Shown here: in pieces, positions 24,598 through 33,255 of the stretch
How the letters are laid out: each line of letters begins with the position of its first letter
Numbering within the stretch: the stretch's first letter is position 1
Assembly: GCA_025463875.1 (NCBI GenBank)
Contig: JAODBI010000031.1
Location: forward strand, 1 to 33,255
Length of the DNA stretch: 33,255 bases
DNA from: Actinomycetes bacterium
GTDB lineage: Bacteria > Actinomycetota > Acidimicrobiia > IMCC26256 > PALSA-610
Reading direction: 5' to 3'
The notes under the pieces: model-generated
What the model saw: the letters and a program-made list of their open reading frames with translations, nothing else
Database searches by the model: none
What the model was told of the DNA's origin: nothing
Program-made: the position numbers and the translations under genes

Positions 24598-27500
24598 GTG
24601 CCGATCACCGTCGTCCCGACCGCGTATGGGAGCGCCGCATCCCAGACCTTGCGCGACGCGGTCGCGCGCGCGAAACGGTCCGACGTGCTCGCGCCGGTGA
24701 CAGTGGTGGTGCCGACCAACTCGGTCGGAGTCTCGGCGCGCCGCCGGCTCGCATCGGGCGAGCTCGGATCGGTGAGCCCGGTCGGGCGCGGCGTCGTCGG
24801 GGTCACGTTCCTCACCGTCTACCGCCTCGCCGAGCTCCTGGCGGCCGGCGCGCTCGCCGCCGCGGGTCGGCGCCCGGTCTCCACCCCCGTCGTCGCGTCG
24901 GCGGTACGCCGGGCGCTCGCGCGCAATCCCGGATTGTTCGCGCCGGTCGCGCAACATCCCGCGACCGAAGAGGCGCTCGTCGCGGCGCATCGCGAGCTCG
25001 CCGACCTCGACTCCGCCCAGCTCGACGTGCTCGCCGCGCAGCCGCAGCAACGCACGCGGGAGGTCGTGCGTCTGCATCGGGCGACGAGATCGCTGCTACA
25101 GGGGGAATGGCACGACGAGCACGATCTGATGCAGGTCGCCACCGATCTCGTCGGCGCGGGCTCACCGCTCGTCGAGGAGCTCGGCACGATCATCGCGTTC
25201 CTTCCACAACGGTGGAGCACGCCGGCGGCGCGTCTGCTGCGCGGGTTGGCGGAGCACACCGACCTCGAGATCATCGCGGGGGTCACGGGCGCGGAGGCGG
25301 CCGACGCGCAGGTCGTCACGAGCCTGCGGCGGGTCGGCGTGGAGACCGCGGCCGAGGTCGCGGCCGGCATCGCTCCGGTCGTCGGAACCGAGGTGTGGAA
25401 TGCCTCCGACCCCGACGACGAGGTGCGCGCGATCGTGCGCGCGGTCGTCGACGCGATGCGCGCCGGCGTTCCACTCGAGCGGATGGCGGTGCTGTACGCC
25501 TCGGACGAGCCGTACGCGCGACTGCTGCACGAACACTTCGACCTCGCCGCGATCGCGCACAACGGCGCGACCACGCGTTCCATGTCGGATTCGGTGCTCG
25601 GGCGCGGTCTGCTCCGGATCCTCGCGCTCGCCGATGGCCAATTCGGTCGCGACGCCGTCTGCGGCCTGTTCGCCGCCGCCCCGGTGCTCGACGGTCACGG
25701 GCGGCCCGTCCCCGCCGCGGCGTGGGAACGGGTCTCGCGCGATGCGGGCGTCGTGCGCGGTGTCGCCGAATGGCAGAGCCGGCTGGGCGCGTACGCGGTG
25801 AGCATGGGTGACGACGAGCGCCGGGCGCGGACGCGCGCCCACGCCGAGGCGCTCGCGGCGTTCGTCGCGGCCCTCGCCACCGACCTCGATCCGTCGACTT
25901 CGCCCCGCACATGGAATGGCCTGGCTCGCTTCGCGCACCGACTCGTGCACCGGTATCTCGGCACCGAGGCGCGGCGGGCGTCGTGGCCGCCGTTCGAGCA
26001 GGTCGCGGCGCGCCGCGTCGAGATGGTGCTCGACCGGCTCGGCACGCTCGACGCGATCGACCCGGGCCCGACCATCGAGATCTTCCGGCGCACCTTCGAG
26101 CTCGAGCTCGACGCGGCGCGCGATCGTGTCGGCAGCCTGGGTGACGGTGTGCTCGTGGGACCCGTCGCGATGGCGCTGGGCGTCGATCTCGATCGCGTGT
26201 GGGTCTGCGGTCTCGCGGAGGGGTTGTTCCCGACCGTTCCCCGCGACGATCCGCTGTTGTCCGACCGCGACCGCGCGGCACTCGGGGGCGAGCTCCGCCT
26301 CCGCTCCGATCGCACTGCCGACGACGAACGTGCCCTGCTCGCGGCGCTGGCATCGACGACCGGCGCGCGCGTGTCCACGTACCCGCGCGGGGATCTCCGA
26401 CGGAGCACCGAGCACGTGCCGTCGCGGTTCCTCGCTTCGACGCTCACCGCGGTCGGCGAGGTCGTTGCGATCCCTTCGTACGCGTATGCGGCGACGCATG
26501 TCGAGTTTCCCGCCAACCGGCACGAGCTCGAAGTGCGCGCCGCGATCGGCGGCGAGCCGTGGGTCGAGCACCGACCGACGGTTGCGCGCGGGCTCGAGCT
26601 CACCGCGGCCCGCGCCGGATCCTCGTTCACCCGGTTCGACGGCAACCTGTCGCACCTCGGAACCCGGCTGCGCATGATCAGCCCGGCCGCGCCGGAGACG
26701 GTGACGTCGCCGACCGGCCTGGAAATGTGGGCGGGGTGCCCGCACGCGTACTTCATGCAGCGGGTCCTGCACGTCGAGCCGGTCGAGCGGCCGGAGGACC
26801 TCATGCAGCTCACGCCCATCGCGCGCGGCAGCCTCATGCACGAGGTGCTCGACCGGTTCCTCGCGGAGGCGAGGACGCGCGCCGGCGCCGGCTGTCCGTG
26901 GACCGACGACGACCGTCTCCGGCTGCGCGAGATCGCGCAGGAAGAAAGTGCGCGCGTCGAGCAACGGGGACTCACCGGGCGCCGTCTGCTGTGGGACCGC
27001 GACCGCCGCCTGATCTTCGCCGAGCTCGATGCGTTCCTCGTCGCCGACCAGAAATTCCGCGCCACGGGGATCGCCGAGACGCTCGCGACCGAGCTGGGTT
27101 TCGGCATGTCCGCCGAGGGTGCGGTCGCGGTCGAGGTGCAGCTCGGCGCGGACCGCGTTGTGCGGGTGCGCGGGAAGGCCGACCGCGTCGATCGTCGGGC
27201 GAACGGCGACCTGGTCGTGATCGACTACAAGACGGGCTCCGACCGCAGCTACAACGGCCTCGGCCCCGCCGACCCGGTCACGGCCGGGACGCATCTCCAG
27301 CTGCCGGTCTACGCGTACGCGGCCCGCGCCGCGTACGGCGGGGACGCCACCGCGGTCGAGGCGTATTACTGGTTCGTCGGCCGCGGCAAGGACCGGCTCG
27401 TCGGCTATCCGGTCGACGAGCCCGTCGATGTCGTGTTCGCCGACACCGTCCGCACGATCGTCGACGGCATCGAGGGCGGTGTGTTCCCGCTCAAGCCGGA

Positions 27501-27702
27501 CGAGCCCGCGCCCTCACCGTTCATCTCGTGTCACTTATGCGATCCCGATGGCATGGGTACGACCGACCGGTGGCGCGAGTGGGAACGCAAGCTCGCCGCG
27601 CCTGAGCTCGTCGGGTTCCGCAGTCTCTCGGCCAAGGAGCCGGAGCCGGCGCCGCAGCCCGAGCCGCCCCTGCCATTGCCGATCGGGGACGGTGCCGGGT
27701 GA
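24598..27702 (+). CDS. AddB-like PD-(D/E)XK nuclease / inactivated helicase subunit
   Basis: Large protein with C-terminal RGKADRVDRRANGDLVVIDYKTGS (RecB-type nuclease), cysteines in WAGCPHAYF and SCHLC, directly upstream of a UvrD/AddA-like gene. Start uncertain (ATG 24541 or GTG 24598). Confidence 0.87.
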   Translation: MPITVVPTAYGSAASQTLRDAVARAKRSDVLAPVTVVVPTNSVGVSARRRLASGELGSVSPVGRGVVGVTFLTVYRLAELLAAGALAAAGRRPVSTPVVASAVRRALARNPGLFAPVAQHPATEEALVAAHRELADLDSAQLDVLAAQPQQRTREVVRLHRATRSLLQGEWHDEHDLMQVATDLVGAGSPLVEELGTIIAFLPQRWSTPAARLLRGLAEHTDLEIIAGVTGAEAADAQVVTSLRRVGVETAAEVAAGIAPVVGTEVWNASDPDDEVRAIVRAVVDAMRAGVPLERMAVLYASDEPYARLLHEHFDLAAIAHNGATTRSMSDSVLGRGLLRILALADGQFGRDAVCGLFAAAPVLDGHGRPVPAAAWERVSRDAGVVRGVAEWQSRLGAYAVSMGDDERRARTRAHAEALAAFVAALATDLDPSTSPRTWNGLARFAHRLVHRYLGTEARRASWPPFEQVAARRVEMVLDRLGTLDAIDPGPTIEIFRRTFELELDAARDRVGSLGDGVLVGPVAMALGVDLDRVWVCGLAEGLFPTVPRDDPLLSDRDRAALGGELRLRSDRTADDERALLAALASTTGARVSTYPRGDLRRSTEHVPSRFLASTLTAVGEVVAIPSYAYAATHVEFPANRHELEVRAAIGGEPWVEHRPTVARGLELTAARAGSSFTRFDGNLSHLGTRLRMISPAAPETVTSPTGLEMWAGCPHAYFMQRVLHVEPVERPEDLMQLTPIARGSLMHEVLDRFLAEARTRAGAGCPWTDDDRLRLREIAQEESARVEQRGLTGRRLLWDRDRRLIFAELDAFLVADQKFRATGIAETLATELGFGMSAEGAVAVEVQLGADRVVRVRGKADRVDRRANGDLVVIDYKTGSDRSYNGLGPADPVTAGTHLQLPVYAYAARAAYGGDATAVEAYYWFVGRGKDRLVGYPVDEPVDVVFADTVRTIVDGIEGGVFPLKPDEPAPSPFISCHLCDPDGMGTTDRWREWERKLAAPELVGFRSLSAKEPEPAPQPEPPLPLPIGDGAG

Positions 27703-30700
27703 CCGACCAGCTCGGACTCTTCACCGAGCCGGGCGACGCGCCCGCGCGCGCCGCGATCCGCAACGAGCTCGGCGCGACGCTGTTCGTCGAAGCGGGCGCC
27801 GGGACGGGGAAGACGGCGGCGCTCGTCGATCGGGTCGTCGCGTTGGTGAGCTCCGAGTCCGAGTCCGGCGCCGGTCCGGTCCCGATGGCGGCGATCGCCG
27901 CGATCACCTTCACGGAGAAAGCGGCGGCCGAGCTGCGCGATCGGGTCCGTGGGGAGTTGCGCCTGCGCGCCGCCGATACCGCGCAACCCGACGAGGTGCG
28001 GGCCCGCTGCGCGCAGGCAATCGACGATCTCGACGGCGCCGCGATCTGCACCTTGCATGCCTTCGCGCAACGCATCCTGACCGAGTTCCCGATCGAGAGC
28101 GGGCTGCCCCCACGCATCGAGGTGCGCGACGAGATCTCGTCCCGCATCGCGTTCGAGGCGCGGTGGCGCGAGTTCGTCGACGAGCTGCTCGAGGATCCTG
28201 AGCTCGAGTCGACCGTCCTCGTCCTGCTCGCGTCGAGCGTGAAGCTCAACCATCTCAAGTCGGTCGCCGAGATCCTCGACGACAACTGGGACCTTCTCGG
28301 TCGTATCGAAGCGCCGCGGCCCCTGCCGGCGTTGGGGATCGAGGGTTGGCTCGAGGAGTTCGCGGCCGTGTGCGACGCCGGCGCCGACTGCAGGGCCGAG
28401 ACCGACTCGATGCTGAAGCGTCTCGCCGAGTTCGCCGAGTACCGCGACCGGCTCCGGGTCGCTTTCGATGATGCGGAGCGGATCGAGCTCCTGCGCGCCG
28501 ACAAGCCGTCCTTCCGGGTCGGCACCAGTGGGAACCAGAAGAACTGGAGCGACATCAGGGGTCTGCGCGACCGGATCGTGAAGCTCGGCGAGCAACGCAC
28601 GGCGCTGACCGACGCGCTGGTCGACGTCGCGATCAAGCGGGCGGTCGCCGCGATCGCGGTGTACGTCGACCGGGCCGTCACCGAACGGCGCGTCTCCGGC
28701 GAGCTCGACTTCCACGACCTTCTCGTGCTCGCGCGCACATTGCTGCGCGATCCCGAGCAGGGCGCCGCGGCCCGGGAGCGTCTGCGCCGGCGCTACGCCC
28801 GGATCCTGATCGACGAGTTCCAGGACACCGATCCGATCCAGGTCGAGTTGGCCGCGCTCCTCGGGTCCGACGACGCCGCCGATGGGGACCGAGCCTGGAA
28901 CGAGATGAGCGTCGACCCTGGCCGCCTGTTCTTCGTGGGCGATCCCAAGCAGTCGATCTACCGGTTCCGCCGGGCCGACATCGCGACCTTCCTCGCCGCG
29001 CAAGCGCGGTTCGCCGATCCCGCGCCGCTGTTCCTCACGTGCAACTTCCGCACCGCGCCGGCCGTGTTGTCGTGGATCAACCACGTGTTCGCCGAGCTGA
29101 TCCGCGCGCACGACGGGTCTCAGCCGGAGTATCGCGCGCTCGATGCGGCCCGCCGAGTTGCTCCCGAGCACGATCGTGGCGTCGTGCTGCTCGGCGTCGA
29201 GGCCCACACCGACCGTCCCGACGCGGGCGTGCTCCGCGCGCGCGAGGCGGCCGACGTCGCCGCCATCGCGCGCGCCGCCGTCGCGGAGGAATGGCCCGTG
29301 TACGACAAGCGACTCGAGAAGTGGCGGCCGGCGCGGCTCGGCGACATCTGCATCCTTCTGCCCGCCCGCACCTCGCTCGGGTACCTCGAGCAAGCTCTCG
29401 GAGCGGCGGGCGTGCCGTACCGCGCGGAGACGAGCTCCCTCGTCTACAGCAGCCGCGAGGTGCGCGATCTGTTGATGACGTTGCGGGCGATCGACGACTC
29501 GAGCAACACGCTCGCGTTGGTGTCGGCGCTGCGATCGTCCATCTTCGGTTGCGGTGACGACGACCTGTTCACGTACCACGTCGAGCACGGCGGCCGGTGG
29601 AATGTCGCGCTCGCGCCGCCCGAGGACCTGCCGCTCGACGACCCGGTCGCGAGCGCGATGCGCTTCCTCCGTGAGCTGCACCACGAACGCATCTGGTCGA
29701 CACCGAGCGAGCTCCTCGAACGGATCGTGCGCGAGCGTTCGGTCATCGAGATCGGCGCGTTGACGGGGCGCTTCCGCGACGTCGCCCGACGCGTGCGCTT
29801 CCTCGTCGACCAGGCGCGCGCCTACGCCGACGCGGTCGGCGGTACGTTGCGCGACTACCTCGCGTGGGCGGAGATGCAGGGCGCCGAAGGCGCACGCGTG
29901 GTGGAAGCGGTCGTGCCCGAGACCGACGACGACGCTGTCCGCATCATGACCATTCACGGCGCCAAGGGTCTCGAGTTCCCGATCGTCGTGTGTTCGGGCA
30001 TGACCACCGCGGCGCAGGTCGCGAGCCGCGGGGTCGACGTGCTCTTCCCACCCGCGGGCGGGTGCGAGGTGAAGATGGCCAAAGGGGTTCAGACCGCCGA
30101 GTTCGAGCTGTACAAACCGATCGACGAGCAGATGGGCTTCCACGAGAAGCTGCGCCTGCTCTACGTCGCCTGCACGCGGGCGCGAGATCATCTCGTCGTG
30201 TCGGTACACCGGCGGATGCGCACCCCGGATCCGGCCGATCGCCAGCACTGGATGCACGCGGAGTTGCTTTGGGAGGCCGCCCAACACGCGGCCTGGAGTG
30301 AGCCCGGCGCGCGCGCCGACGCTCTCGCCGGGGACGACGTCGTCGCCGCGGCTCCGTCCGTGCCGCGCGGCCTCGAGCCCGACGTGTGGCAGGCCGAGTA
30401 CGAACGGGCGCATGACCGCGGGAACCGGCGCGGGTTCGTCTCCGCCACCACGCTCGCGCACCGATTCGATTCCGCCGGGCTCGATGGACGCGGCGCCACG
30501 GTTCCGGTCGCCGCGTCCGGGGCCGACGATCCGGGTCTCGCCAAAGAGGGCCGCGATCTGGAGCTGCCGCCGTGGAACAAGGGGAGGTACGGCACGGCCA
30601 TCGGCCGCGCGGTGCACGCCACGTTGCAGACCGTCGACCTCGGTTCGGGTGCCGGTCTCGAGTCGACTGCGGCCGCGCAGGCCGCCGCGGAAGGCGTGCT

Positions 30701-31151
30701 CGGTCACGAAGCGACGATCGTGGCGCTGACGCGCGCCGCGCTGCAGAGCCCGATCGTGCGGCGCGCGGCGGCACGTCCCCGTTGGCGCGAGATGTACGTC
30801 GCCGTGCCCTTCGACGGCATAACGCTCGAGGGCTATGTCGACCTCGTCTTCCGCGACGACGACGGTCTGGTGGTCGTCGACTACAAGACCGACGCCGTCG
30901 ACGCCGAGACGCGCACGGATCGCATCGCGCACTACCGGATCCAGGCCGCCGCGTACGCGCTCGCGATCGCGGAGGCGACGGGCGAGCCCGTCACGCGCGC
31001 GGTGCTCTGCTTCCTCGATCCGGCCGAGGCGTCGGAGGTGGAATTCACGGCCGGCGATCTCGCGGCGGCCGTCGCCGAGGTCGGATCCCTGGTCGCAGCA
31101 GTTCGGGACGATCCGTCGCCACCGCCGCACCTCGTGCCCTCCGACGACTGA
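27699..31151 (+). CDS. UvrD/RecB/AddA-like ATP-dependent helicase with C-terminal nuclease domain
   Basis: Walker A VEAGAGTGKTAALVDRV; DEFQDTDPIQ; VGDPKQSIYRFRRADIATF; TIHGAKGLEFPIVV; RLLYVACTRARDHLVVS; nuclease GYVDLVFRDDDGLVVVDYKTDAV. GTG start overlaps the upstream stop. Confidence 0.94.
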   Translation: MTDQLGLFTEPGDAPARAAIRNELGATLFVEAGAGTGKTAALVDRVVALVSSESESGAGPVPMAAIAAITFTEKAAAELRDRVRGELRLRAADTAQPDEVRARCAQAIDDLDGAAICTLHAFAQRILTEFPIESGLPPRIEVRDEISSRIAFEARWREFVDELLEDPELESTVLVLLASSVKLNHLKSVAEILDDNWDLLGRIEAPRPLPALGIEGWLEEFAAVCDAGADCRAETDSMLKRLAEFAEYRDRLRVAFDDAERIELLRADKPSFRVGTSGNQKNWSDIRGLRDRIVKLGEQRTALTDALVDVAIKRAVAAIAVYVDRAVTERRVSGELDFHDLLVLARTLLRDPEQGAAARERLRRRYARILIDEFQDTDPIQVELAALLGSDDAADGDRAWNEMSVDPGRLFFVGDPKQSIYRFRRADIATFLAAQARFADPAPLFLTCNFRTAPAVLSWINHVFAELIRAHDGSQPEYRALDAARRVAPEHDRGVVLLGVEAHTDRPDAGVLRAREAADVAAIARAAVAEEWPVYDKRLEKWRPARLGDICILLPARTSLGYLEQALGAAGVPYRAETSSLVYSSREVRDLLMTLRAIDDSSNTLALVSALRSSIFGCGDDDLFTYHVEHGGRWNVALAPPEDLPLDDPVASAMRFLRELHHERIWSTPSELLERIVRERSVIEIGALTGRFRDVARRVRFLVDQARAYADAVGGTLRDYLAWAEMQGAEGARVVEAVVPETDDDAVRIMTIHGAKGLEFPIVVCSGMTTAAQVASRGVDVLFPPAGGCEVKMAKGVQTAEFELYKPIDEQMGFHEKLRLLYVACTRARDHLVVSVHRRMRTPDPADRQHWMHAELLWEAAQHAAWSEPGARADALAGDDVVAAAPSVPRGLEPDVWQAEYERAHDRGNRRGFVSATTLAHRFDSAGLDGRGATVPVAASGADDPGLAKEGRDLELPPWNKGRYGTAIGRAVHATLQTVDLGSGAGLESTAAAQAAAEGVLGHEATIVALTRAALQSPIVRRAAARPRWREMYVAVPFDGITLEGYVDLVFRDDDGLVVVDYKTDAVDAETRTDRIAHYRIQAAAYALAIAEATGEPVTRAVLCFLDPAEASEVEFTAGDLAAAVAEVGSLVAAVRDDPSPPPHLVPSDD

Positions 31152-31229
31152 CCCCGAGCGACGATCCGGGCCGCGCCGAGCCGGGCGAGCCGGGTGGACA
31201 CCTTCGGGTGTGCCATCCTGTTCGGACCC

Positions 31230-33255
31230 GTGAAGGTCCTCAAGTTCTGCCTCAAGTTCCTGCTGACGGTTGCCCTCGGCGGTGCCGCGCTCGCGGGCTC
31301 ACTGACGCTGCTCGGGCCCGCGAGCCAGCCGCTCGCGCACGCGACCACGCCGATCGGCAAGCTCGAGCTCACGATCAACGCGCCCCCGGCGCGTTCGCTG
31401 ATCTACGACCGCAACGGAACACTGGTGAGCACCCTCGCCACCGAGGACCGTTCACCCGTGCGATTGCGCGACATCCCACAGGTCCTGATCGACGCCGTGA
31501 TCTCGATCGAGGACCGCAAGTTCTACGAGCACCACGGCGTCGACTGGGGCGGCACGACCCGCGCCCTGTTCAAGAACGTCGACGCGGGTGCCATCTCGCA
31601 GGGTGGGTCGACCATCACCCAGCAGCTGGTGAAGAACACCTTCAGCGTCGGCCGCAAGCGTGACCTCACGACCAAGGCGCGCGAAGCCATCCTCGCGATC
31701 AACCTCGAGAAGCAACTCAGCAAGAGCCAGATCCTCGTCGACTACCTCAACCTCGTGTACTTCGGGAACGGGGCGTACGGCGTGCAGGCCGCGGCCGAGC
31801 GCTACTTCCCGTTCACGCCGCTCGCCAAGCTCAACCTGCCTCAGGCCGCGCTGCTCGCCGGTCTGATCCAGTCGCCCGAGGCGCTCAACCCGGCCAAGCA
31901 CCCGGGCGCGGCCGCCCGCCGGCGCAGCCAGGTGCTCGACGCGATGGTGGCGAACGGCAAGACCACTGCCGCAGCCGCCAAGCTCTCGAAGTCGGTTCCG
32001 CTGCCCACGACGCTGAGCTACCCCCACTCGGCTTCGCTCGACTACTACATGGACGAAGTCAAGAACATCCTGCTCACCGACGATCCCACCGTGCAGGGTG
32101 ATCCGGCCGAGGCGCTCGGTGCCAGCCAGCAGGTGCGCAGCACGGCGCTCTACCGCGGCGGCTTGAAGATCTACACCGCGTACGACCCGACGGTGCAGTT
32201 CGACGCGACCTACGCGCTGAACGCGGAGCTTCCGCAGAACACCCAGTTCACGGCGTCGCTCGTCGTGATCGACAACGCCGACGGTGGCGTGCGCGCCATC
32301 GCCAACGGTCGCACCTTCGCCCAGATGCAGTTCGATCCTGCGACCGAGGGTCCGGGTCGTCAGGCCGGCTCGTCCTTCAAGGTGTTCACGCTCGCGGCGG
32401 CGCTGAGTCGCGGTTACAGCGCCAACGACAGCGTCTCGACCAGTCCGTTGCACTGGCGCCTCGACCAGGGTTCGGGCAAGGGCTCGTTCTACGACCTCGG
32501 CGGACGCGGCGACGACTGCGGCGGCGACGTGATCTCGCTGAGCCGGGCGATATCCCGCTCGGACAACTGCGCATTCGTGCGCACCGAGCTCTCGCTCGGG
32601 CCCGGCCATTTCGGTGCGGACGGCGTCGGCACGGTCATCCAGACGGCCAAGGCGATGGGCATCAACACGTCGAACTTCAACCCGAGCGTCGTGTCGACCA
32701 CGCTCGGAACGCAGGGCGTGCACCCGCTCGACATGGCCGAGGCGTATTCGGTGTTTCCGAACGAGGGCATCTTGAAGCGGGCGACCTTTGTCACGAAGAT
32801 CGTCGACCGCAACGGGCACACGATCTATCAGGCACCGACGTCCGGCACGCGCGTGCTCGACGCGAACGTCGCTCGCACCGAGACGAAGATGCTCACCGGC
32901 GTCCTCCGCTCTGGCACGGCAGCCAGCTCGCTCGGCAACTTCCCCCGCCCCGCCGCAGGCAAGACGGGCACGACCGACCACAACCAGGACGCCTGGTTCA
33001 TCGGTTACACGCCGCAGTACACCGCCGCGGTGTGGATGGGGAACCCGCTCGGTGAGGTCCCGATGACGAATGTCAACGGCATCACGGTGTTCGGCGCGAC
33101 GTTCCCGGCGCAAATCTGGCGTCACTTCATGGAGAGCGTCACCGGGCCGCTCCCGGTCGTCGACTTCGCCCAACCCGACGACACACTGTTCAACCACTCC
33201 CGCTTCATCAGCGAGCTCGGTCGCCGGACCACGTATGTACCCTCCGACTTCCCGA
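31230..33255 (+). CDS. Bifunctional class A penicillin-binding protein (transglycosylase/transpeptidase), C-terminus truncated by the window end
   Basis: Hand-translated from GTG 31230: EDRKFYEHHGVDWGG, GGSTITQQLVKN, GSSFKVF (SxxK), SRSDN (SxN), GKTGTTDHNQDAWFIGYTP (KTG). Absent from the ORF track, probably because it lacks a stop in the window. Confidence 0.95.
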   Translation, partial: MKVLKFCLKFLLTVALGGAALAGSLTLLGPASQPLAHATTPIGKLELTINAPPARSLIYDRNGTLVSTLATEDRSPVRLRDIPQVLIDAVISIEDRKFYEHHGVDWGGTTRALFKNVDAGAISQGGSTITQQLVKNTFSVGRKRDLTTKAREAILAINLEKQLSKSQILVDYLNLVYFGNGAYGVQAAAERYFPFTPLAKLNLPQAALLAGLIQSPEALNPAKHPGAAARRRSQVLDAMVANGKTTAAAAKLSKSVPLPTTLSYPHSASLDYYMDEVKNILLTDDPTVQGDPAEALGASQQVRSTALYRGGLKIYTAYDPTVQFDATYALNAELPQNTQFTASLVVIDNADGGVRAIANGRTFAQMQFDPATEGPGRQAGSSFKVFTLAAALSRGYSANDSVSTSPLHWRLDQGSGKGSFYDLGGRGDDCGGDVISLSRAISRSDNCAFVRTELSLGPGHFGADGVGTVIQTAKAMGINTSNFNPSVVSTTLGTQGVHPLDMAEAYSVFPNEGILKRATFVTKIVDRNGHTIYQAPTSGTRVLDANVARTETKMLTGVLRSGTAASSLGNFPRPAAGKTGTTDHNQDAWFIGYTPQYTAAVWMGNPLGEVPMTNVNGITVFGATFPAQIWRHFMESVTGPLPVVDFAQPDDTLFNHSRFISELGRRTTYVPSDFP

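Noticed and set aside
27531-31130. 1199-aa minus-strand ORF antisense to the AddA-like helicase
   Set aside because: Arg/His/Gly/Val-rich low-information translation opposite a gene with all helicase motifs; typical shadow ORF of high-GC DNA.
31452-33197. 581-aa minus-strand ORF at the window end
   Set aside because: Antisense to a motif-complete class A PBP; composition is that of a shadow ORF.
1-33255. tRNA/rRNA genes, transposases, prophage or toxin-antitoxin modules
   Set aside because: None recognised by reading either strand; tRNAscan, Infernal and ISfinder searches would be needed to exclude small or divergent cases.

Overview
This is a high-GC, gene-dense window that looks like an actinobacterial chromosome. 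The lineage is inferred only from gene content and codon bias. I support about 26 protein-coding genes and no rRNA, tRNA, CRISPR array or transposase. Contents by block: (i) nitronate monooxygenase, class C beta-lactamase-like hydrolase, a small conserved protein, an alpha/beta hydrolase and a VOC protein; (ii) a WYL transcriptional regulator flanked by two TIGR03086/maleylpyruvate-isomerase-N-like paralogues; (iii) a plus-strand acyl-CoA synthetase / SDR / phosphotransferase set; (iv) two ECF sigma factor genes, each overlapping by ATGA a membrane protein that is not a recognisable zinc-finger anti-sigma factor (one is DUF4349-type); (v) a TetR gene with a striking nested palindromic operator; (vi) a DUF2510 + metzincin-like protease and a DUF222/HNH protein; (vii) a minus-strand acyl-CoA catabolic cluster (acyl-CoA synthetase, LLM flavin oxidoreductase, two enoyl-CoA hydratases, carboxyltransferase); (viii) an AddB/AddA-like helicase-nuclease pair; (ix) a bifunctional class A PBP that runs off the window end and is missing from the supplied ORF track. 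Most other long ORFs in the track are antisense or out-of-frame shadows typical of high-GC DNA. The most interesting signals are the matched promoter/leaderless architecture of the two ECF sigma loci, a 33-nt perfect hairpin inside one of the sigma-partner genes, the concentric TetR operator, the 15-bp tandem repeat at the window edge, and a hairpin-rich intergenic region upstream of the AddAB-like operon. I saw no clear evidence for a wholly novel defence or mobile system.
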